A stretch of 64,000 nucleotides of DNA from Micavibrio aeruginosavorus_D (lineage in GTDB: Bacteria; Pseudomonadota; Alphaproteobacteria; Micavibrionales; Micavibrionaceae), in contig NZ_CP195303.1 of assembly GCF_051245535.1 (NCBI RefSeq), positions 1,674,001-1,738,000 of the forward strand, in the 5' to 3' direction. Of this stretch, positions 42,487 through 52,400 are shown piece after piece. Under the pieces are notes generated by a model that saw only the letters and a list, made by a program, of their open reading frames with translations, made no database searches and was not told the origin of the DNA. The position numbers and the translations under genes are program-made. Each line of letters starts with the position of its first letter. Position 1 is the first letter of the stretch.

Positions 42487-43338
42487 TTACTTCTCGAAAG
42501 TATAAAGAAACGCTGGCCGTTGTACATCCCGTGAGAAATACGCTCCACGCAATAAATTCTCGGCCTGTTTCAAATCGTTATCGGCCCCGCGGGACATGGC
42601 AATGGCAAACTGTGTAAACAACGCGGCCACGTCTTCGTCATCCCCGCCCAGTTTGGCCACCCGTTCCGATGCGGCGCAAACCACCGCCCGCTGGGCAATT
42701 TTATGTTTCATCACGGCATGTTCCAGCGTTTGGTCCGCATATGCGTCACAGGACGCGGCCAAGCGTTCGATGCGCTTCGCCAGATCATCCCCGGATGCAG
42801 CGGTGCCATCGGCCCGGCGTTCGACCAACTCGTCAAAGGCGGAACTGGCCAGAAAATAGACACGGTCCATTTCAATTTCCGTTTTCCGCGCGCCCTGCTT
42901 GGCAAAATCCTGCATGCCCGGAATAGCGACCAGCATATTGGTGGTGGCGTGGGATTGTTGCTTCTGTTCCAGCCCGCGCAGGCCCCAATATTGAATATAG
43001 GCGCGCAGCTTGGCGTCATATTTCTCTTCCGGGAAATCACCGATGACGGACGCCATGTGCGACCCGATCGCTTCGAGCCGCATGTTACATTTCACAACAT
43101 TGTTGCGCATATTGCCCAGCAGAACGACCGACGCCTCCTGCCATGCCGCTTGGTATTGCATCAATCCGAACTGCCCGGCGTGGGCATTGAACGATTCTTT
43201 CAACGCCAGTTTTTCCAGCGCGGCCACGTGCTGCGGTGTGGCCGGCGCGGTCAACGCGTGCACAGATTTCGCCAGCTGCGCCAACCCGGCCCGGGTTTGG
43301 TCATGCAGCACCCAATTATATGTATCATGGTCCATCAT
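42487..43338 (-). CDS. Unknown protein, proximal member of a tandem pair
   Basis: 283 residues beginning MMDHDTYNWVLHD, helical and soluble, with LKESFNAHAG (about 46-55) and a terminal VQRPAFLYTF that match its downstream neighbour. Identity between the two looks low overall, so the duplication is old. 51 bases separate them, consistent with a two-gene operon. No catalytic motif or family recognised. Confidence 0.65.
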   Translation of the reverse strand: MMDHDTYNWVLHDQTRAGLAQLAKSVHALTAPATPQHVAALEKLALKESFNAHAGQFGLMQYQAAWQEASVVLLGNMRNNVVKCNMRLEAIGSHMASVIGDFPEEKYDAKLRAYIQYWGLRGLEQKQQSHATTNMLVAIPGMQDFAKQGARKTEIEMDRVYFLASSAFDELVERRADGTAASGDDLAKRIERLAASCDAYADQTLEHAVMKHKIAQRAVVCAASERVAKLGGDDEDVAALFTQFAIAMSRGADNDLKQAENLLRGAYFSRDVQRPAFLYTFEK

Positions 43339-43437
43339 GGGGGTGACGTTAGCGTCATTTTGTAAGTTATGTCAAAGTTTTAAACCGATTCCATTTGGGG
43401 TTTTCCTTTGCCCCGATTCTCGGGTAAACCAGAAGAC

Positions 43438-44937
43438 ATGAAACACATTTTGATTCCTGTTTTTATTGGTTTTTTCCTGATCCCCTCACCGGTCTGGGCC
43501 CAAAGCCAAACCGCAGTGCAGCCCCCGGCCGCCACTGTTGCCGACACCCAGTTGCCGCAGCGCACAAAAATTTTCGGCGCGGAAGAGGCCACCCTGCCCA
43601 ACGGCCTGCGCGTCGTGGTCATTCCCAATCACCGCGCCCCGGTGGTCAGCCACATGGTCTGGTACCGTGTCGGCGCGATTGATGAACCCGCCGGACAATC
43701 GGGCATCGCCCACTTCCTTGAACATTTGATGTTCAAGGGATCGGAAAATGTTCCGCCCGGCGAATTTTCCAAACGTGTGCGCGCCATGGGCGGCAATGAC
43801 AATGCGTTTACGTCCCAAGACTACACCGCCTATTTCCAATCCATCGCCGCCGATCGTCTGGAAGATGTTATGGCGATGGAGGCTGACCGCATGCGCGGCC
43901 TAACCCTGCCCCCGGATCAGGTTTTGTCCGAACGCGATGTGGTGTTGGAAGAACGCCGCCAGAACACCGACAGCGACCCCAACGCCCAGATGCACGAACA
44001 AATGCGCAATGCGCTGTTCCCCGGCCATCCCTATGGCATTCCGGTGATTGGCTGGCCGTATGAAATCGCCAAACTGTCCCGTGAAAACGCGATGGATTTT
44101 CACAATAAACGGTACGCGCCCAACAACGCGACCGTGGTGATTTCCGGTGATGTGAAACTGGCCGACATTCTGCCGATCATTGAAAAGACCTATGGCGTTG
44201 TTGCCGCGCGCGCGGTGCCCGAACGCACGGCGCCCCCGGTCATGAACGTTCCCGGCGAAGCCCGCATCATCATGCAATCGGACCGCGTTCATCAACCCGT
44301 TTTCCAGCGTATGATCCGGGTGCCGTCTTTGCGCGAAAACCGCAACGACGCGATTGCGTTGCAGGTTGCGGAAAGCATTCTGTCGGATGGCGCGTCATCA
44401 CGCCTGTATAAATCATTGGTGGTGGAGCAAAAAATCGCCGTCGGTGCCGGATTTTCATACACACCCAACGCATGGGATGATGCCACCGCCGCCCTGTACG
44501 CCATTCCAACCGATGGTGTCGCGATGGATGCGGTTGAAGCCGCAACCGACGCCATCATCGCCACCTTCGCCCGCGACGGCGTGACCGATGATGAACTGGC
44601 CACCGCAAAAATCCGCATGAAGGACAGCGCCGCATTGGCCCGCGACAGTTTGCAGGGCCCCGCGATGATTTTTGGCCAGACCATCACCACGGGTGGCACG
44701 ATTGATGATGTCGAATATTGGGCCGATGATATTGATGCGGTGACCGCCGCCGATATCAAACGCGTGGCGCAATATCTGATCAAACCGACGGGCACGCATG
44801 GCCGTGGCGTGACCGGGTGGATTTTGCCCGCGCCCGCACCGGATAAAATTATTACCGAAGACGAACCGGATGCCGCGCCAGCCGCCGCCCCCACAGAAAC
44901 CCCGGCCAACGATAACGCAGCAGAGGCAAAGCCATGA
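43438..44937 (+). CDS. M16-family zinc protease, catalytic subunit
   Basis: 499 residues from ATG 43438, with a signal peptide (LIPVFIGFFLIPSPVWA). The inverted zinc motif H92-x2-E95-H96 (HFLEHLMFKG) is complete, and the downstream Glu lies in LEERRQNTDSDP. It is periplasmic and resembles the PqqL/YmxG-like bacterial pitrilysins. It overlaps the next gene, a non-catalytic partner, by four bases, the standard two-subunit arrangement. The C-terminus is Ala/Glu-rich. Confidence 0.92.
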   Translation: MKHILIPVFIGFFLIPSPVWAQSQTAVQPPAATVADTQLPQRTKIFGAEEATLPNGLRVVVIPNHRAPVVSHMVWYRVGAIDEPAGQSGIAHFLEHLMFKGSENVPPGEFSKRVRAMGGNDNAFTSQDYTAYFQSIAADRLEDVMAMEADRMRGLTLPPDQVLSERDVVLEERRQNTDSDPNAQMHEQMRNALFPGHPYGIPVIGWPYEIAKLSRENAMDFHNKRYAPNNATVVISGDVKLADILPIIEKTYGVVAARAVPERTAPPVMNVPGEARIIMQSDRVHQPVFQRMIRVPSLRENRNDAIALQVAESILSDGASSRLYKSLVVEQKIAVGAGFSYTPNAWDDATAALYAIPTDGVAMDAVEAATDAIIATFARDGVTDDELATAKIRMKDSAALARDSLQGPAMIFGQTITTGGTIDDVEYWADDIDAVTAADIKRVAQYLIKPTGTHGRGVTGWILPAPAPDKIITEDEPDAAPAAAPTETPANDNAAEAKP

Positions 44938-46316
44938 AATCCCTGATCCTCAGCGCCGTTCTTATCGTCAGTGCAATCACCCCCGCATGGGCGGCCGATA
45001 TCACCACCATTACACCGCCGACGGAGCGCTTCCTCGATATCCGGTCCGTCACCAGCGATGGCGGCATCACCGCATGGTTTTTGGAAGATCATTCGGTTCC
45101 GGCCATCGCCATTGAATTTGCCTTCGCTGGCGCGGGGGCCTCGCTGGACCCGCAAGACAAACAAGGACTGGCGCGGCTGGCATCCAACACGCTGGACGAG
45201 GGGGCCGCAGATCTGGATTCCCAAGCCTTTCAAAAAACCCTGACCGACAATTCCATTGCCCTGCGTTTCGACGTGGGCCGCGATGATTTCTTTGGCTCGT
45301 TGAAAAGCCTGACCCGTCACCGCGATCTGGCCACCGATTTAATGGCCAAGGCCCTGACGTCACCGCGTTTTGATCAAGACCCGATCGACCGGATGAAGGC
45401 CGCGAATATCAGCCGGATTAAATCCCAACTGTCCGACCCCGACTGGATCGCCGCACGCATTATGAATGACGTGGCCTTTGCCGGGCACCCCTATGCCATG
45501 AACAGCGGCGGCACGGTCAGTGGCTTTGCCGCCATCACCGCCGATGATCTGCGCCATTTCACGCGCATTAGTTTTGCCCGTGACAATTTGCTGGTCGCCG
45601 TTGCCGGGGATATTTCGGAAGATGAATTAAAACCCCTGCTGGACAAAATGTTCGGCGCATTGCCGGAAAAATCGCAAATTCCACCGACAGCAGATTTAAC
45701 CATTCAAGGCGCCAACACCATCACCCTGTTCGACAAGGACGTGCCACAAACATCCATTCAGATGATGCAGGCCGGCATTGGCCGCACAGACCCGGATTAT
45801 CACGCCGCACAGGTGATGAACTTCATCCTTGGTTCCTCCGGCTTCGGCAGCCGTTTGACCGAAGAAATTCGTGAAAAACGTGGCCTGACCTACGGTATCT
45901 ATTCCTCCATGTACCAGTTGGACCATGTGAAGGCGCTGAGCGTGTCCACCTCCACCCGCAATGACAAAGCGGGTGAGGTCATGGGCCTGATCCGCACCGA
46001 ATGGACCAAAATGCGTGACGAACCGGTCAGCGCCGATGAATTGAAAGCGGCGCAGGATTACCTGACCGGATCGATGCCGCTGGCTCTGACCTCAACGCAG
46101 GGCATTGCCGGGTTGATCCTCGGCCTGCGGCTGGATGATCTGCCGATTGATTATCTGGATGGCATTACCGAACGGTATAACGCCATCACGGTGGACGATG
46201 TATCCAAGGTTTCCAAACGCCTGCTGACCCCCGATGCGATGACCACGGTCATTGTCGGCAAACCCGAAGGCATCACCCCGACCACAACCCGCACGGATTT
46301 GCCCAATGTTGAATAA
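44934..46316 (+). CDS. M16-family protease, non-catalytic partner subunit
   Basis: 460 residues with a signal peptide (LILSAVLIVSAITPAWA). It has the M16 fold but lacks the HxxEH zinc motif; the equivalent place reads RLASNTLDEGA. It keeps the R/Y substrate-binding motif EKRGLTYGIYS near residue 323. It should pair with the upstream catalytic subunit to form the closed chamber. Overlaps pgi by 11 bases. Confidence 0.9.
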   Translation: MKSLILSAVLIVSAITPAWAADITTITPPTERFLDIRSVTSDGGITAWFLEDHSVPAIAIEFAFAGAGASLDPQDKQGLARLASNTLDEGAADLDSQAFQKTLTDNSIALRFDVGRDDFFGSLKSLTRHRDLATDLMAKALTSPRFDQDPIDRMKAANISRIKSQLSDPDWIAARIMNDVAFAGHPYAMNSGGTVSGFAAITADDLRHFTRISFARDNLLVAVAGDISEDELKPLLDKMFGALPEKSQIPPTADLTIQGANTITLFDKDVPQTSIQMMQAGIGRTDPDYHAAQVMNFILGSSGFGSRLTEEIREKRGLTYGIYSSMYQLDHVKALSVSTSTRNDKAGEVMGLIRTEWTKMRDEPVSADELKAAQDYLTGSMPLALTSTQGIAGLILGLRLDDLPIDYLDGITERYNAITVDDVSKVSKRLLTPDAMTTVIVGKPEGITPTTTRTDLPNVE

Positions 46317-47883
46317 TACGCTTCCCGAATGGGTGACGCTGGATACACATGCGCGCACCATGCGCTATGTGCATATGAATGATGTGATGAGCGACGGCCG
46401 TGTGAAGGCGATGAGCCTGTCCCTGCCCGGCCTGTACGCCGATTTTTCGCGCCAGCGCATGAATGACGACACGCTTGGTCTGCTCCTGTCCCTCGCCCGT
46501 GCCTGTGACGTAGAGGGGTGGCGGGACCGGATGTTCAGCGGTGCGCCCATCAACACAACGGAAAACCGCGCCGTTTTGCACACCGCCCTGCGCCGTCCCG
46601 GAAAGGACAGCGTGATGGTCGATGGCGAAAACGTCATGCCGTTCATCCATGATGTCTTGGCCCGGATGAAGGCGATCACCGAATCCATTCATTCCGGCAC
46701 TTGGACGGGATATACGGGCAAGCGCATCACCACCATCATCAATATCGGCATTGGCGGGTCGGATTTGGGCCCGCAGATGGTGACCGAGGCCCTGCGCCCG
46801 TTCCATGTCGATGGCATCACCGTGAAATTCGTGTCGAATGTTGACGGCACCCATTTGCACAATGCCCTGCAAGGATGCGACCCGGCCACAACCTTGTTCT
46901 TGATCGCATCAAAAACATTCACGACACAGGAAACCATGAAAAACGCGCAGACGGCGCGGGCATGGCTCCTCGCCAAACTGAAAAAAGATGATGCGATTGC
47001 CAAGCATTTCATCGCTTTGTCCACCAATGAAAAGGCCGTGACCGCCTTTGGCATTCACCCGGACAATATGCTGCCCTTCCGCGACTGGGTTGGCGGGCGG
47101 TTCAGCCTGTGGTCATCCATCGGACTGTCCATCGCACTCGCCGTCGGCTTCGACCATTTCCGCAACCTGCTGGATGGTGCGAATGCCATGGACAAGCATT
47201 TCCAGACCGCGCCGTTGCACCAAAACCTGCCCGTCCTTATGGGCCTGATCGGCGTGTGGAACCGCAATTTTATGAATTGCGCGGCGCTGGCCGTTCTGCC
47301 CTATGACCAGAATTTGCTCCACCTGCCTGCCTTCCTGCAACAGGTTGATATGGAATCAAACGGCAAGCGCGTCAGCCGCGATGGCGAAACGCTGCCCTAT
47401 GCCACCGCGCCCATCGTGTTCGGCGAACCGGGCACGAATGGCCAGCATGCGTTTTATCAAATGCTGCATCAGGGCACCGACATCGTGCCGTGCGATTTTA
47501 TCGGCAGCCGCGAAAGCTTCGCGCCCCATGCCGACCATCACCACATCCTGCTCGCCAACATGATTGCACAGGCGCAGGCGCTGATGACCGGGCGCAGTGA
47601 GCGCGATTCGCATAACAACCCGCACCAAACCTTCCCCGGCAACCGCCCGTCTGTCACCTTGCTGTTCGACCGGATGGATGCGTTCCATCTGGGGCAACTG
47701 ATCGCCCTGTATGAACACAAGGTTTTCGTTCAGGGCGTCATCTGGGGCATCAATTCCTTTGACCAGTATGGAGTTGAGTTGGGCAAGATTCTTGCCAATT
47801 CCGTGCTGGATTCGGGAAAAAACCCGGAATCCCAAGGCAAAATCGACCCCGCCGGGGCGGCTTTGCTGTCCCTGATCGCCTAG
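46306..47883 (+). CDS. pgi: Glucose-6-phosphate isomerase
   Basis: 525 residues from the ATG inside the end of the M16 partner gene. Signatures are NIGIGGSDLGPQM, VSNVDGTHLHN, SKTFTTQET, GGRFSLWSSIGL and the late HNNPHQTFPGNRPSVTL. It interconverts glucose-6-P and fructose-6-P in glycolysis. Linkage to M16 genes upstream is unusual functionally, but the overlap points to a shared transcript. Confidence 0.96.
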   Translation: MLNNTLPEWVTLDTHARTMRYVHMNDVMSDGRVKAMSLSLPGLYADFSRQRMNDDTLGLLLSLARACDVEGWRDRMFSGAPINTTENRAVLHTALRRPGKDSVMVDGENVMPFIHDVLARMKAITESIHSGTWTGYTGKRITTIINIGIGGSDLGPQMVTEALRPFHVDGITVKFVSNVDGTHLHNALQGCDPATTLFLIASKTFTTQETMKNAQTARAWLLAKLKKDDAIAKHFIALSTNEKAVTAFGIHPDNMLPFRDWVGGRFSLWSSIGLSIALAVGFDHFRNLLDGANAMDKHFQTAPLHQNLPVLMGLIGVWNRNFMNCAALAVLPYDQNLLHLPAFLQQVDMESNGKRVSRDGETLPYATAPIVFGEPGTNGQHAFYQMLHQGTDIVPCDFIGSRESFAPHADHHHILLANMIAQAQALMTGRSERDSHNNPHQTFPGNRPSVTLLFDRMDAFHLGQLIALYEHKVFVQGVIWGINSFDQYGVELGKILANSVLDSGKNPESQGKIDPAGAALLSLIA

Positions 47884-48006
47884 AACACCTTAAATTTCGG
47901 GCGCTAAGGCCCAGATATTTAAGATTTTTTAGGCTCCCTCCGGTACGATGGACGGAACCAATAAGAACAAAACGCAAGAATTGCGTGTGTGAGGATACCC
48001 CGCCCG

Positions 48007-49287
48007 ATGAGTACTGGCCTGCAAAAACTGACGCAGTCCGAGCTGGATGAAATCATCCGCAAACATATGCGCTTTATCAGCGGCATACGCGGTGGTGCGC
48101 GCGCGGTTGTTAAATTCAAGGATCTGTCGGGTCTGCATTTCCGCAAGGGCGATTTGTCGCAAGCCGATTTCACCGGCTCCATCCTGATCAATTCCAACAT
48201 GTCGAGTGGCACATTCAAGGGTGTGTCATTCTTTGCCTGCGACATGCGCGGGGCCAATTTGGAAAATGCCTGTTTCGCGCGGGCGGATTTCCGGGGGGCC
48301 ACCGTTGTTGGTGCCAATTTAACCGGGGCCGATTTTGAAAAGGCCGACATGCGCGAAGGCGTCATTCTGGAACGCAACCCGACCAACAAAACTTTGTCGG
48401 GCAGCATCAACAATGCAAAAGCAAAAACGATTTTCAGCGGATCGCGTTTGTCTGAAACCAACCTGTCCGGGGCCAGCGCGAACTTCGCCGACTTCTCCGA
48501 CGCCGATTTGTCCGGCGTCATTGTGAAAGACGGTGATTTCAGCAACGCCAATTTCGAGGGCGCGAACCTGTCGGGCGCTGATTTTTCGGGGTCAAACCTG
48601 AAAAACGCCAACATGAAATCATCCATTATTTCCGGCACAAAACTGGACGAAGCCGAAACGGCGGGCCTCAATATGGCCGATGCCCTGACCGAAGATAAAA
48701 TGGGCAGCAAGCTGGAAGCGCTTGGTAAAACGCTGGAACAATTGCTGGAAGAACACACAGCATGGATTGCAACGGCGGGAAAATCGGGCACGCGGCTCGA
48801 TTTATCCGGCTATGATCTGCGCCATGTTTTGAATTTGAAAAAATTCTCGCTCACCGCGGTGAAGGCCGTGGGCGCAAACTTCCTGAATCAGGATTTGCAA
48901 GGGGCCAGCCTGCAAAGCGCCGTGATGGACCGCGCCGATTTCCGCGACACCAAATTGGCCAATGCCGATTTTCGCGGCACGTCGTTGAAGAACGGATTAT
49001 TTGCGCGCGCCAATCTGGTCGGGGCGAATTTATCGCCGCTGATCTTCCCCAACCCGGATGGGTCCAAACGGTTACAACGTGTCAATTTGTCCGGGGCCAA
49101 TCTGCGCTACGCGATTCTCAGCAATGCCGTGCTGGCCGATTGCCTGCTGGTCGGGGCGGATTTGTCCTATGCCGTCATGCATGATTGCGATTTGCGCCGG
49201 GCCGATTTAACCGGCGCGATTCTGGATAATGCCGATTTCCACGGCGCCCTGCTGAATGACGTCATCAGCGACCGCAAACTGGGGTAA
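48007..49287 (+). CDS. Pentapeptide-repeat protein
   Basis: 426 residues from ATG 48007, with GAGGA upstream. Two blocks of A(D/N)LxG-type pentapeptide repeats (about 45-210 and 280-420; e.g. ANLSGADFSGSNLKNANM) flank a helical linker (about 220-265). Such proteins fold as right-handed quadrilateral beta-helices; roles range from DNA-gyrase protection to envelope scaffolds, and nothing here decides. It lies between pgi and mutL. Confidence 0.88.
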   Translation: MSTGLQKLTQSELDEIIRKHMRFISGIRGGARAVVKFKDLSGLHFRKGDLSQADFTGSILINSNMSSGTFKGVSFFACDMRGANLENACFARADFRGATVVGANLTGADFEKADMREGVILERNPTNKTLSGSINNAKAKTIFSGSRLSETNLSGASANFADFSDADLSGVIVKDGDFSNANFEGANLSGADFSGSNLKNANMKSSIISGTKLDEAETAGLNMADALTEDKMGSKLEALGKTLEQLLEEHTAWIATAGKSGTRLDLSGYDLRHVLNLKKFSLTAVKAVGANFLNQDLQGASLQSAVMDRADFRDTKLANADFRGTSLKNGLFARANLVGANLSPLIFPNPDGSKRLQRVNLSGANLRYAILSNAVLADCLLVGADLSYAVMHDCDLRRADLTGAILDNADFHGALLNDVISDRKLG

Positions 49288-49313
49288 AACCCCGGAATTT
49301 TCCGATTTTTGGG

Positions 49314-49342
49314 CTGACTCCCCCCGCCCCAGCCGCTAATCT
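49314..49342 (+). promoter_or_regulatory. Promoter of mutL, placed for a leaderless transcript
   Basis: CTGACT (49314-49319), a 17-base spacer and TAATCT (49337-49342) are followed by only six bases before the ATG at 49349. No SD. Confidence 0.5.
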
Positions 49343-49348
49343 GCCCCT

Positions 49349-51175
49349 ATGCGCATTCGTCATTTGCCAGAAACACTGGTCAACCAGATCGCCGCCGGTG
49401 AAGTCATCGAGCGGCCCGCCGCCGCTGTCAAAGAACTGGTCGAAAACGCCATCGATGCCGGGGCGACCTCGGTCGCCATCGATTTGCGCGATGGCGGCAA
49501 AAGCCTGATCCGCATCAGCGATAACGGCATCGGCATGACCCATGACGAATTGATCGCCTGCCTTGACCGTCACGCCACATCCAAATTACCCGGCGAAGAT
49601 TTGCTGAACATTTTCACGCTGGGTTTTCGGGGTGAGGCTTTGCCCTCCATCGGCGCGGTCAGCCGCCTGAGCATCGCCAGCCGCGCGCGCGAAACCCCGA
49701 ATGCAGCATGGGAAATCAAGGTTGAAGGCGGTCGTAAAGACGCCCCGATCCCCAGTGCCCACCCGGAAGGCACGCGCGTCGAAGTGCGCGATTTATTTTA
49801 CGCCACGCCCGCCCGTCTGAAATTCCTGAAAGGCGACAAGGCCGAATACGCCGCGGTGAAAGACACCGTGATGCGTCTGGCCATGGCGTTTCCGGCTGTT
49901 GGGTTCCGCCTGACCCACAATGACGCGCTGAGCCTGTCTTTGCCCGCCGCGACACAAGGTGATTTGTGGGATCAGCGGCGCGAACGCCTCTCCGCATTGC
50001 TTGGCGCTGACTTCGCCGCCAACACGGTGGCGATTGAGGCCGAACGTGATGGCGTAAAACTGGAAGGCTACGCGGGTCTGCCGACATGGTCGCGCGGGAC
50101 ATCGCAAAACCAATATCTGTTCGTCAATGGTCGCCCGGTGCGCGACAAATTGTTACAGGGCGCCATGCGTGGCGCCTATGCCGATTTGCTACCCGGTGAT
50201 CGCCATGCCGTCGCCGTGCTGTTCCTCGACCTGCCGCCGACCGAAGTGGACATCAACGTCCACCCGGCGAAGGCCGAGGTACGGTTCCGTGATTCCGCCG
50301 GGGTGCGCGGCCTGCTGGTCGGGTCGATCCGCCATACGATGATGCAGAAAGCGGGTCAGGGTTCAGCCACGACATTGTCCGACCGCACGCTGGCCGCCTT
50401 ACAAACCACAACCAGCAACGCACCGCATACGCCGTCCTATGGCACAGGCAATCTGGCTTATTCCTACACACCCGCGCCGTCCTATGGGCTGGCGGAGCGC
50501 ACGTATGAAAATTATCGCCCCTTGGGCAGTTTGCAACCCGCAGCGCGGAGCGAAACCGCCCCGACCATTGCCGCGCTTCAGGATCAGGATTATCCGCTGG
50601 GTGCCGCGCGCGCGCAGATCCATGAAAATTACATCATCGCCCAGACCGCCAACGGCATGGTGATGATCGACCAGCACGCCGCGCATGAACGCCTGACCTA
50701 TGAACGGTTTAAGGCGCAGGTGATGGAGGCGGGAAAAATTGAATCCCAAGGATTACTGGTCCCCGAAATCATCACGCTGGACGATACCGATATCGCGCGG
50801 CTGATGGACGCGGCGGAACAACTGGATCAACTGGGCCTGCGCATCGAACCCTTCGGCCCGGATGCCGTGGCGGTGCAGGCCGTGCCCGCCTTGCTGTCGG
50901 GTCGCGCGGAAATTTCCCGTCTGGTCCGTGATATTTGTGACGAGCTGGCCGAACAGGGCAGCACGCAAGGTTTGGAAGACCGCATCAACGCTTTGCTGTC
51001 CACCATGGCCTGTCACGGGTCGGTGCGATCGGGCCGGGTTTTGAATGTCGATGAAATGAATGCCCTGCTGCGCCAGATGGAAGCCACGCCAAAATCCGGC
51101 CAGTGCAATCATGGCCGCCCGACCTATATTACTTTAGGATTAAAAGACATCGACCGGCTGTTTGGGAGAACGTGA
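49349..51175 (+). CDS. mutL: DNA mismatch repair protein MutL, endonuclease type
   Basis: 608 residues. The GHKL ATPase motifs are intact: ENAIDAGA, DNGIGM, GFRGEALPS. The C-terminal domain contains DQHA-x2-E-x4-E (D441 to E452), the metal-binding endonuclease motif of MutL in organisms without MutH. It couples MutS mismatch recognition to nicking and excision. The central linker (about 340-420) is low-complexity as usual. The TGA overlaps the next ATG. Confidence 0.97.
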   Translation: MRIRHLPETLVNQIAAGEVIERPAAAVKELVENAIDAGATSVAIDLRDGGKSLIRISDNGIGMTHDELIACLDRHATSKLPGEDLLNIFTLGFRGEALPSIGAVSRLSIASRARETPNAAWEIKVEGGRKDAPIPSAHPEGTRVEVRDLFYATPARLKFLKGDKAEYAAVKDTVMRLAMAFPAVGFRLTHNDALSLSLPAATQGDLWDQRRERLSALLGADFAANTVAIEAERDGVKLEGYAGLPTWSRGTSQNQYLFVNGRPVRDKLLQGAMRGAYADLLPGDRHAVAVLFLDLPPTEVDINVHPAKAEVRFRDSAGVRGLLVGSIRHTMMQKAGQGSATTLSDRTLAALQTTTSNAPHTPSYGTGNLAYSYTPAPSYGLAERTYENYRPLGSLQPAARSETAPTIAALQDQDYPLGAARAQIHENYIIAQTANGMVMIDQHAAHERLTYERFKAQVMEAGKIESQGLLVPEIITLDDTDIARLMDAAEQLDQLGLRIEPFGPDAVAVQAVPALLSGRAEISRLVRDICDELAEQGSTQGLEDRINALLSTMACHGSVRSGRVLNVDEMNALLRQMEATPKSGQCNHGRPTYITLGLKDIDRLFGRT

Positions 51176-51690
51176 TGAGCGAGATCGACATTCCGGATCA
51201 AAACCCGAAGCATGATAAACCAGCCCCCAACAAGGATCAGAAAACGGTCACCGCCGTTTACGGCACGCTGTGCGCGTCGCTGATCCTGCAACTCACCCCC
51301 AATGCGGGTGTGGCGTTGTTTTCCGGTCTGTTGCTGTTGTTTACATGGGGCATGATTGGTTTTCTGCGCCGCGGTGCGGACCGTGAAAGCCTTCTAGCCA
51401 ATCATATGAGTTTTTTGAACATCACCCTGTGGATGTTTTCCGCCCTGATCTTCGTCGCAACGGCCATTGGTGGGTATTACGTTTACACCCATTATACGTT
51501 CGCCCAGTTTGGTGATTTGGCCAGTGTGATGGCCGAAGGTGATATGAACGATCCGATGATCCGTGAGCTGAAAAACCTAACGCTGGCCGTTGGGGCACCG
51601 GGTTATCTGTATATCGTCTACCGCCTGACCAAGGGCCTGCGCCGCGCTTTGGGCGGATACCGCATCGCCCACCCGAAAAATCCGTTTTAA
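51175..51690 (+). CDS. Small integral membrane protein, unknown
   Basis: 171 residues from the ATG overlapping the mutL stop. A soluble, charged N-terminus (about 1-28) precedes four hydrophobic segments (VYGTLCASLILQL; VALFSGLLLLFTWGMIGFL; ITLWMFSALIFVATAIGGYYVY; LAVGAPGYLYIVYRL). Resembles DUF4870-type or similar small inner-membrane proteins. Co-translated with mutL and overlapping the convergent ATP12 gene by four bases. Confidence 0.65.
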   Translation: MSEIDIPDQNPKHDKPAPNKDQKTVTAVYGTLCASLILQLTPNAGVALFSGLLLLFTWGMIGFLRRGADRESLLANHMSFLNITLWMFSALIFVATAIGGYYVYTHYTFAQFGDLASVMAEGDMNDPMIRELKNLTLAVGAPGYLYIVYRLTKGLRRALGGYRIAHPKNPF

Positions 51691-52400
51691 GGCTTCAGTC
51701 GATCCAGAAAATCACGCGACGCGTTTAAATCCGCGCGCATCGTCGCGCGCTGTTTTTCCTGATGCGGGGCGGGGCCGTACAAAGCTTCGTTATAAATTTC
51801 AGCGCGGTATAAATCTTCGACATTCGCGGCGATGAACACATCATCCGGCGTCACCACACCCTCCATAAAGGCCAGCCCCAGAACAACCGATCCCGACACC
51901 ACCGTCACCAACTGGAACACGGTGAATTGGTACAGGTTCATTCCCTCCATCGCGCGGCGGACATATTTATGGGCGGCGTCTGGTTGGCGAATGGCGGACA
52001 GGCCCGGTGTAACAACCAACGCCGCGCCCGACACACGCGCAAACCAATCCCGCGCCGGGGCCCATGCCGCGTTTTGTTGCGCGGCCAATTCCGGTGGCTC
52101 TTCGGTTTGATAGCACAGCAAGTCCGTATCCAGATACCCGGCCACCATATCGGTCATGGTTTTACGCTCACCCGCCACACGGTCAATCGCGGTGACCAGA
52201 ACTTGCGTCAACGGCATCGTATCGGGGACGATATTGTCCACCTGCGCCGACCATTCCTGCACCAACCCATCGGCCAAGGCGGGTGTCGGGGCCACAACCA
52301 TCTGGCCCGATGGTGTCTTCACCGGCTTGCCATCCAGACGGATGGAAAACCCACCCGCAGGCTCGGCCTGTGATGTCACAACTTTGTAAAACCGCTTCAT
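51687..52400 (-). CDS. ATP12-family F1-ATPase assembly chaperone
   Basis: 237 residues. The N-terminus KRFYKVVTSQ, the SIRLDGKPVKTPSG block, PLTQVLVTAIDRV, LLCYQTEEPPEL and the ARDWFARVSG region are the ATP12 signature shared by mitochondria and alphaproteobacteria. It binds the F1 alpha subunit during ATP synthase assembly. It overlaps the upstream AsmA-like gene by four bases, so they are co-transcribed. Confidence 0.93.
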   Translation of the reverse strand: MKRFYKVVTSQAEPAGGFSIRLDGKPVKTPSGQMVVAPTPALADGLVQEWSAQVDNIVPDTMPLTQVLVTAIDRVAGERKTMTDMVAGYLDTDLLCYQTEEPPELAAQQNAAWAPARDWFARVSGAALVVTPGLSAIRQPDAAHKYVRRAMEGMNLYQFTVFQLVTVVSGSVVLGLAFMEGVVTPDDVFIAANVEDLYRAEIYNEALYGPAPHQEKQRATMRADLNASRDFLDRLKP

